Of a DNA stretch of 64,000 nt, positions 59,401 through 64,000 are shown in pieces. A program made the position numbers and the translations under genes. Where the stretch lies: assembly GCA_028564925.1 (NCBI GenBank), contig CM053029.1:292290832-292354831 (forward strand), in the 5' to 3' direction. A model generated the notes under the pieces. The model was given only the letters and a program-made list of their open reading frames with translations. It was not told the origin of the DNA and did no database searches. This DNA is from Lithobates sylvaticus (lineage: Eukaryota; Chordata; Amphibia; Anura; Ranidae). How positions within the stretch are numbered: the stretch's first letter is position 1; each line of letters starts with the position of its first letter.

Positions 59401-59813
59401 GAAGGAGTCATTCTCAGGTGGCAGTTTCTGTCATTGTGTCTCCCTCCCCTCAAGTGCATTGCTTTAGGACATCCCATATAGTCATTATTATAGTTGCTCT
59501 GGGTCCCGTGATGTAATATAAAGAAAATAGGATTTTTTCGTTATACTTACCTGTAAAATCCTTTTCTTGGAGTACATCACGGGACACAGAGGTCCCTCCC
59601 AGCTTTTTTGGGATATTCATTGCTTTGCTACAAAACTGAGGTCCTTCCTGTGTAGGAGGGGTTATATAGGGGTGGACTTCCTATTTGAGTTTGTGTCCAT
59701 TCACCAGTAGGTGGCGTATAACCCATATAGTCATTACTATGGTTGCTCTGTGTCCCATGATGTACTCTAAGAAAAGGATTTTACAGGTAATTATGACGAA
59801 AAAATCCTATTTT
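56494..59813 (+). mobile_element. DIRS-type retrotransposon fossil
   Basis: The left end (56505-56650) and the right end (59630-59770) are inverted copies sharing AGCAACCATA(A/G)TAATGACT, GGGTTATACGCCACCTACTG and CCCCTATATAACCCCTCC. A further internal copy of the terminal sequence lies at 59470-59600, giving the inverted ends plus internal complementary region that define DIRS elements. Before it, 58850-59430 shows strings of a tyrosine-recombinase C-terminus (SELAALSCKEPFLVSHHVKV and later SLVHTFTEFYQ). The copy is clearly broken in several places and carries a nested MITE. Confidence 0.7.
58180..58650. mobile_element. 471-bp MITE nested in the DIRS fossil
   Basis: The ends AGAGGAGGTCCACC and the complement of GGGTGGAGTTCCGTTT are inverted repeats, with TTAA at 58176-58179 and 58651-58654. 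Inside the left end is a hairpin (AAAGTCAGCAGCTAC with its partner). ACTTACCTG at 58259 is a consensus donor on the minus strand. Confidence 0.8.
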
Positions 59814-60271
59814 CATGTATTTGTTTATTTTATTTTAAAAAGAGGGTGAAACTGCTCTACATTTTGCTTGTTAGTGAGACTTTCCCTTACTTCCTGTCCT
59901 GTGGACTTAACAGCAGGCGAAAGTATATCTTTCCAATGGGATGTACCTTTTTAGACAGTAGTAAACAGTAGTGGACAAATCTGGATGGTCTTGATTTGCC
60001 AAGAATTTAGTTAACGAATAAATGTTTGGAACATGTTACATGTTCCACCTGTTTTTAGATGATTAAGAGCAACAATTGTAGGGCCATAGTTCATGGTTAA
60101 CTCTAAATTGATAATCTGAAAAGGCTTTTTAAAGTGTAGCCTATGGATAATTTTGGGTACTTGAAACAACTCCATCTAATTTATTTGACAAAAAGCAGGT
60201 GTAATATTGTGGGATTCAGTTACTAATCCTGGGGAGAACTAAACCTGGTGTAGCTGTGCATGGTAGCCTTA
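59814..60271. other. No gene seen
   Basis: AT-rich, apparently unique sequence. Confidence 0.4.
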
Positions 60272-60698
60272 TGCCCCATACACACGCTCGGATTATCCGA
60301 GGACCAGGTCCGTCAGATCATGTCCGTCGTACTTTGTCCGATGTTGGTTTTGCGTACACACGGTCGGACAAAGTTGTCGGAAAATCCGATCATTCTGAAC
60401 GTGGTGACGTTTGTTGCCTACGGCGGGACTACGTAGAGGCTAGTAGCCAATAGCTTTGGCCTTGTAATGTGATCTGAGCATGCGTAGCACTTTGTCCGGT
60501 CGGAATTCGCTACACACGATCGGAATTGGTATGATCGGACTTTGTTGTCGGAAAATCTATCCAGCAGGAGATAGGACTTTGTCCGTCGGACAATACGATG
60601 GAAACTGTCCGATGGTGCCTACACACTGTCGGAATTTCCGACAACATTGTCCGATAGGACAGAATCCATCGGAAAATCCGACCGTGTGTATGGGGCTT
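60272..60698. mobile_element. Palindromic MITE, copy 3 of 3
   Basis: Same family and orientation as 24866-25293, with the shared centre GGGACTACGTAGAGGCTAG. Its right half uses more TTTCCGACAA-type motifs than the other copies. Confidence 0.85.
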
Positions 60699-61129
60699 AA
60701 CAGCTTCTATCAGCTTCTAACTTAAACTTGTTCAATGAAGACAAAACAAAAATTTCAGCTACCACCATTGTATTCTCCAGGGTCTCTGCTTTTAGAAAAT
60801 ATATTCTTTTTGGGAGGATTACAGTAATCCCTAGCAAAAAAAATGGATTTTAAAATGCATGTCTAAAAAAAAAAAAAAAAAAAAAAATGGGTAGACAAGT
60901 GGCTAAAGGATGCTTAAAAATGAGTGGCAGTCACTGGAAGGTCACATGGGATGCTAAATAATTTTAATGATACAGAAAATAATATCAAAACATTGTAGGT
61001 TGAAATAAAGCATGCATGCTGTAAGAATGAGGGGACTGAACAAAGTTCAGTTTGCAGGAAATACAGCGAACCCAGCAGAAAGTCCACAAACCCTAAGCAT
61101 AGTGCCAAACCCTAGTCCTTTTTTAATTC
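60699..61129. other. No gene seen
   Basis: AT-rich sequence with a 23-base A run at about 60866-60888. No coding signal. Confidence 0.4.
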
Positions 61130-61133
61130 TTAA

Positions 61134-61609
61134 GCTGGCCATACACTTTACCATTTGATTGTACATTTATCTTTAGATCTACCAACATTATATAATATAA
61201 GGTATCTATTCTAATGCCCTGTAGACACGAGCGGAATTTCCAACAGAAAAAGTCAGACGGGAGCTTTTCATTGTATATTCCGACCGTGTGTATGCCCCAT
61301 CAGACTTTTTATGTCAAATTCTGACGGACCTAGAAAGCGAACATGTTCTATATTTTTCCAATGGGACCAATTCCTATCTGGAAAACTGCTCGTCTGTATG
61401 CTGTTCCGACTTGCTAAAAAGGACGCATGCTCTGCTCTTGCATGTGTACGCAAGACAGCTTCAGCGGGATTTCCGTCGTAAAAACCTTGAGAGTTTATTC
61501 TGACGGGAAAACTCTGTACAGGGCATAACAGTTCACTGAATTTGTACCCAATCAGGTAGGCCTTAATACTGCATGGCAGCTCATCAGATTTGAATGTGTA
61601 TTGTCAGCC
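61134..61609. mobile_element. MITE of the 37.7-kb family, split by another MITE
   Basis: It begins GCTGGCCATACAC and ends TATTGTCAGCC, flanked by TTAA and TTAG. The arms are interrupted at 61214-61526. Confidence 0.75.
61214..61526. mobile_element. 313-bp MITE inserted into the previous one
   Basis: The ends are ATGCCCTGTA(G/C)A and its complement. The interior has inverted TTCCGAC/GTCGGAA motifs related to the fragment at 41396-41812. A TA lies at the left border; the right border reads AA. Confidence 0.75.
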
Positions 61610-61799
61610 TTAGGGTCTTAGTTATGCTTCAAAAGTGCACATATAAAATACTCTCAAATGTCATTACTTTATATCAGGAGCAAATTGTACAGGGATTTAA
61701 TAAAAGCATACATTTTATAGCTGCTTAGATGCAGGTTTTGAATTCCATTACTGTGTTCCTTAAAATTTTCTCTCTTTTTTTTTTTTTTTTTTTTTTTGC

Positions 61800-62160
61800 A
61801 ATATTGCAAGAAGCATTTAAAATAAGGGTCAACTGTATTAATTTAAGGGAAACATTATTGTTTTAATTAACCAGTAACTGACACTAATTAGAGAATAATA
61901 AGAAAAAAGCAACAACATTAATTAGAATGAGGAGGTGGGAGTCTCTGCAATAGCGAAGTGTTTGGTGTTGCATAAAAAATAAATAATATACTGAAATGGT
62001 AACAATTATTATCATGAATTTCTCATTTGCATAAATAAAACTATATAAATGTAACACCCATGTAATGAATATGCAGTGACTAGTTCTCTTTATGAATGCA
62101 ATTTTTTCCTTGCTTAACTAATGGATTGAGGACAGCGAGGCTTTACAAATTAATACCTAA
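61800..62160. promoter_or_regulatory. Candidate conserved noncoding element
   Basis: This repeat-free, AT-rich block has dense homeobox- and POU-like sites: TTTTAATTAACCAG, CACTAATTAGAG, CATTAATTAG, TCATTTGCATAAAT (octamer core ATTTGCAT) and AACAATTATTATC. It does not look like any repeat in the window. Function is inferred from composition only. Confidence 0.35.
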
Positions 62161-63198
62161 AACTAACATTTTCCACCCCACACAATGACCAAACAACTAC
62201 TTTTTTCTTAAATTAAAATGGCCAAAGCAACCATTAGTTATAAACAACAAATACAAAAATAGTTCCAAAATACATTATGCATGGTAAAAAACATAACAAC
62301 AAAATATGTCTGATCTCCTTACAGGTCTAAGGTCTTTAAAAGGCCCATTTTATGATCAAGCCATCTGTACCTTTCTTAGACATCCAAGTCAATGCCTCCA
62401 AACACCACTAAACTGCTTTGGGGACAATTTACTACCAGTGTAACCTAGATACAGCCTAAAAATCACTACCACTGTTACCAATATAACCTATTTTGGGAAG
62501 GGACACCCATATCTGGTATATGCCAACCCACCAATTTTCAAATTTTAGCACAAAGACTGCCTCAAAAGATGTCAATATCTCTACATAACTGCGGTTTGAT
62601 AAAATTAACAATGAGATCAAAAGAAAAAAACTATTGGGGATGGGAGAATTAAGAATTAGCGAGGATAGAAAAATGTGTCCAACGCTGGCAAAGGTGTGAC
62701 TAAATTCCAAACAAGAGCTCCCTCTGCCAAGCTTGCCAAAACCCCACCCAGTGTGTCTCCATACTTCCAGTCAGATAAGTGCCTTCCCCTTATTTAACAT
62801 AAGCAGACATTTAAAGGAGATCTAAGGTCACAGAAACATTATTAGAACATCATCATTGCAATAGCACTACAAATTAGTATTTTTGACATTCCGCTTACTT
62901 GAAAATGTCCTTTCATGTTATTAGTGCTACCTGTCTGCTAGCCATCTCTTTTCACAACTTCCTGGATTGTCTGCATGGTATGCAGCTTTTCCACTTCCTT
63001 TGGTTTACTTTCACCTTCTAAGGATTATATAGCCCATGGTACCTTGCTGCCTGCAAGCACTGTACTTCTGAAACCCCTTCTCTCAGCATCTTTGTAGTTC
63101 AGAAGGAAGGCTCTGTGAAATGTGTGACACAGTGATGTCTACTCACAGGGCATAGTAAATATGTGTCACAGAGTTCAAGTAAAGTGTGGGATTCATTA
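62161..63198. other. No gene recognised
   Basis: Mixed unique and old repeat sequence. A TTTAAAGGAGATCTAAGG to GTAGTTCAGAAGGAAGG segment (about 62812-63110) looks like a dispersed repeat. Confidence 0.4.
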
Positions 63199-63355
63199 AC
63201 TAGTTGCCACCTGCCCCGCCGTCAAATGACGGTGGAGCGGTGCGGCACTCGTTCTGGGACGATGTCACTTGATGCTGTCCCAGAATGTGCCGTGTTGCTA
63301 GGACAGAGCGCGACCGTGACTCTTTAACCATATGATCGGCTGTGTCCAATCACAG
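63199..63355 (+). repeat. Left end of a TTAA-type element (6628-7747 family)
   Basis: TTAACTAGTTGCCACCTGCC, then GTCAAATGACGGTGGAGCGG and TGATCGGCTGTGTCCAATCA, match the general design of the left end at 6624. It is cut by the LTR-like sequence at 63356. Confidence 0.6.
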
Positions 63356-64000
63356 TGTCATGAACAGGTGTGACCAGATTGTGTGGTCTGCAAAGAGGAA
63401 ACCAAAACGCATGTAAAGTAAAATAAGAATAATGTTTATTTAAGATAAGTGATATAAATAAGTAAACACCCCAAAATACAAACAGTGCTCAGCCAACAAA
63501 CAGAAACCCACAGACAACAGATAATATATACAGCCACAGGGAAGTACCGAAATCAAACACGTTAGCCAGGCTAGGGTCATACACAGAAGATCAGCAGATA
63601 ACAAGGGCAGGATGGGAGAGGTAGAATAAGGATGGGGAAGGCTACAAGGGAACAGAAACACAGGATCAGGATCAGGATGGGATCGAGTACAGGTTCAGGT
63701 TCAGGTTCGGATGCAGGTAACTGGTTCAGATGCAGGTCACAGGGCGCATGGAAGAAAGATACCAAGGCAAGCGTGTGAGGGCTAGCCGGGTATTTATAAA
63801 ACTGCCAGTGATTGACCTCATGTAACAGCTGAGCGCAGAAGGTGCTGTCTGCTCCACACTGCCGGGAACCATCTGCTGGTGGACGCCAGTACTGCGGCCC
63901 AAAGATGACATAACACCATCAGGGAAAGTCTCTACTGACAGTTAAAAACTGCCAGGAGACACCTGCTGGTGGACCACAGTACTGCATGCCAAATGATGGA
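63356..64000 (-). mobile_element. LTR-like sequence running off the window (fossil)
   Basis: It begins TGTCATGAACAGG on the plus strand, so it ends TGACA on its own strand, with AATAAA on the minus strand near 63440. From about 63540 it matches 19320-19810. It contains a short CAGGTTCAGG-type tandem at 63689-63735. The other end lies beyond 64000. Confidence 0.5.

Noticed and set aside
59543-59553. U1 snRNA gene
   Set aside because: Only the first 11 bases match, and the following sequence has none of the U1 stem-loops; it belongs to the DIRS terminal repeat.

Overview
This is vertebrate nuclear DNA, almost certainly from a large-genome frog and most like a ranid. One host gene can be recognised: a single-exon-looking coding region on the minus strand at 13690-14013 for SMIM32, a small one-pass membrane protein. 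Nearly everything else is transposable-element DNA and tandem repeats. The ranid assignment is inference. It rests on an L1/Tx1-group LINE, Tc1 elements with DD34E transposases, DIRS- and Ngaro-type retrotransposon fossils, hAT elements, and many short inverted-repeat elements with TTAA or TA flanks of a style I remember from ranid genomes.

Layout. 0-4 kb: a CCA-containing minisatellite, then a hAT element packed with T-tract repeats. 4.2-8.1 kb: an unclassified inverted composite repeat, then two nested TTAA-flanked elements. 8.5-11.4 kb: a TTAA-flanked MITE and a hAT element filled by two minisatellites. 11.4-15.2 kb: the least repetitive stretch, holding SMIM32, its likely 3' UTR and a candidate upstream regulatory region, with one 0.43-kb MITE inside. 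15.2-23.5 kb: a duplicated block of 200-bp tandem units, a copied 480-bp repeat, a foldback element, a 31-bp satellite of about 2.3 kb, an LTR-like insertion and a third hAT element filled by a minisatellite. 24.9-31.2 kb: a MITE and an L1/Tx1-group LINE whose ORF2 is open for 1238 codons. 31.3-34.6 kb: a large inverted repeat containing a 302-bp near-perfect hairpin flanked by a 15-bp duplication. 34.9-45.2 kb: three large palindromic (foldback) elements and relatives of their arms. 46.2-48.8 kb: a DIRS/Ngaro-type fossil with an open SGNH-hydrolase frame and two seemingly identical 512-bp direct repeats. 49.0-53.7 kb: two abutting Tc1 elements, the first a head-to-head rearrangement with two LTR-like insertions. 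56.5-59.8 kb: a DIRS-type fossil. 60-64 kb: MITEs, a candidate conserved noncoding block and an LTR-like end.

The most unusual feature is the foldback family at 34.9-45.2 kb. The best copy is a 2.2-kb palindrome with a 10-base loop. Its centre carries mirror-image promoter elements (CRE-like sites, GC boxes, TATA boxes), and each arm has an AATAAA signal about 310 bp outward, so it reads as two divergent mini-transcription units. Two further copies keep the same plan with diverged arms. Other patterns cross families: three hAT elements with tandem-repeat interiors, short repeats that carry near-consensus 5' splice sites, and a recurring 'GAAG ... AAAcGCGT' motif often followed by AATAAA. All identifications were made by reading the sequence and from memory of the families; no database search was possible.
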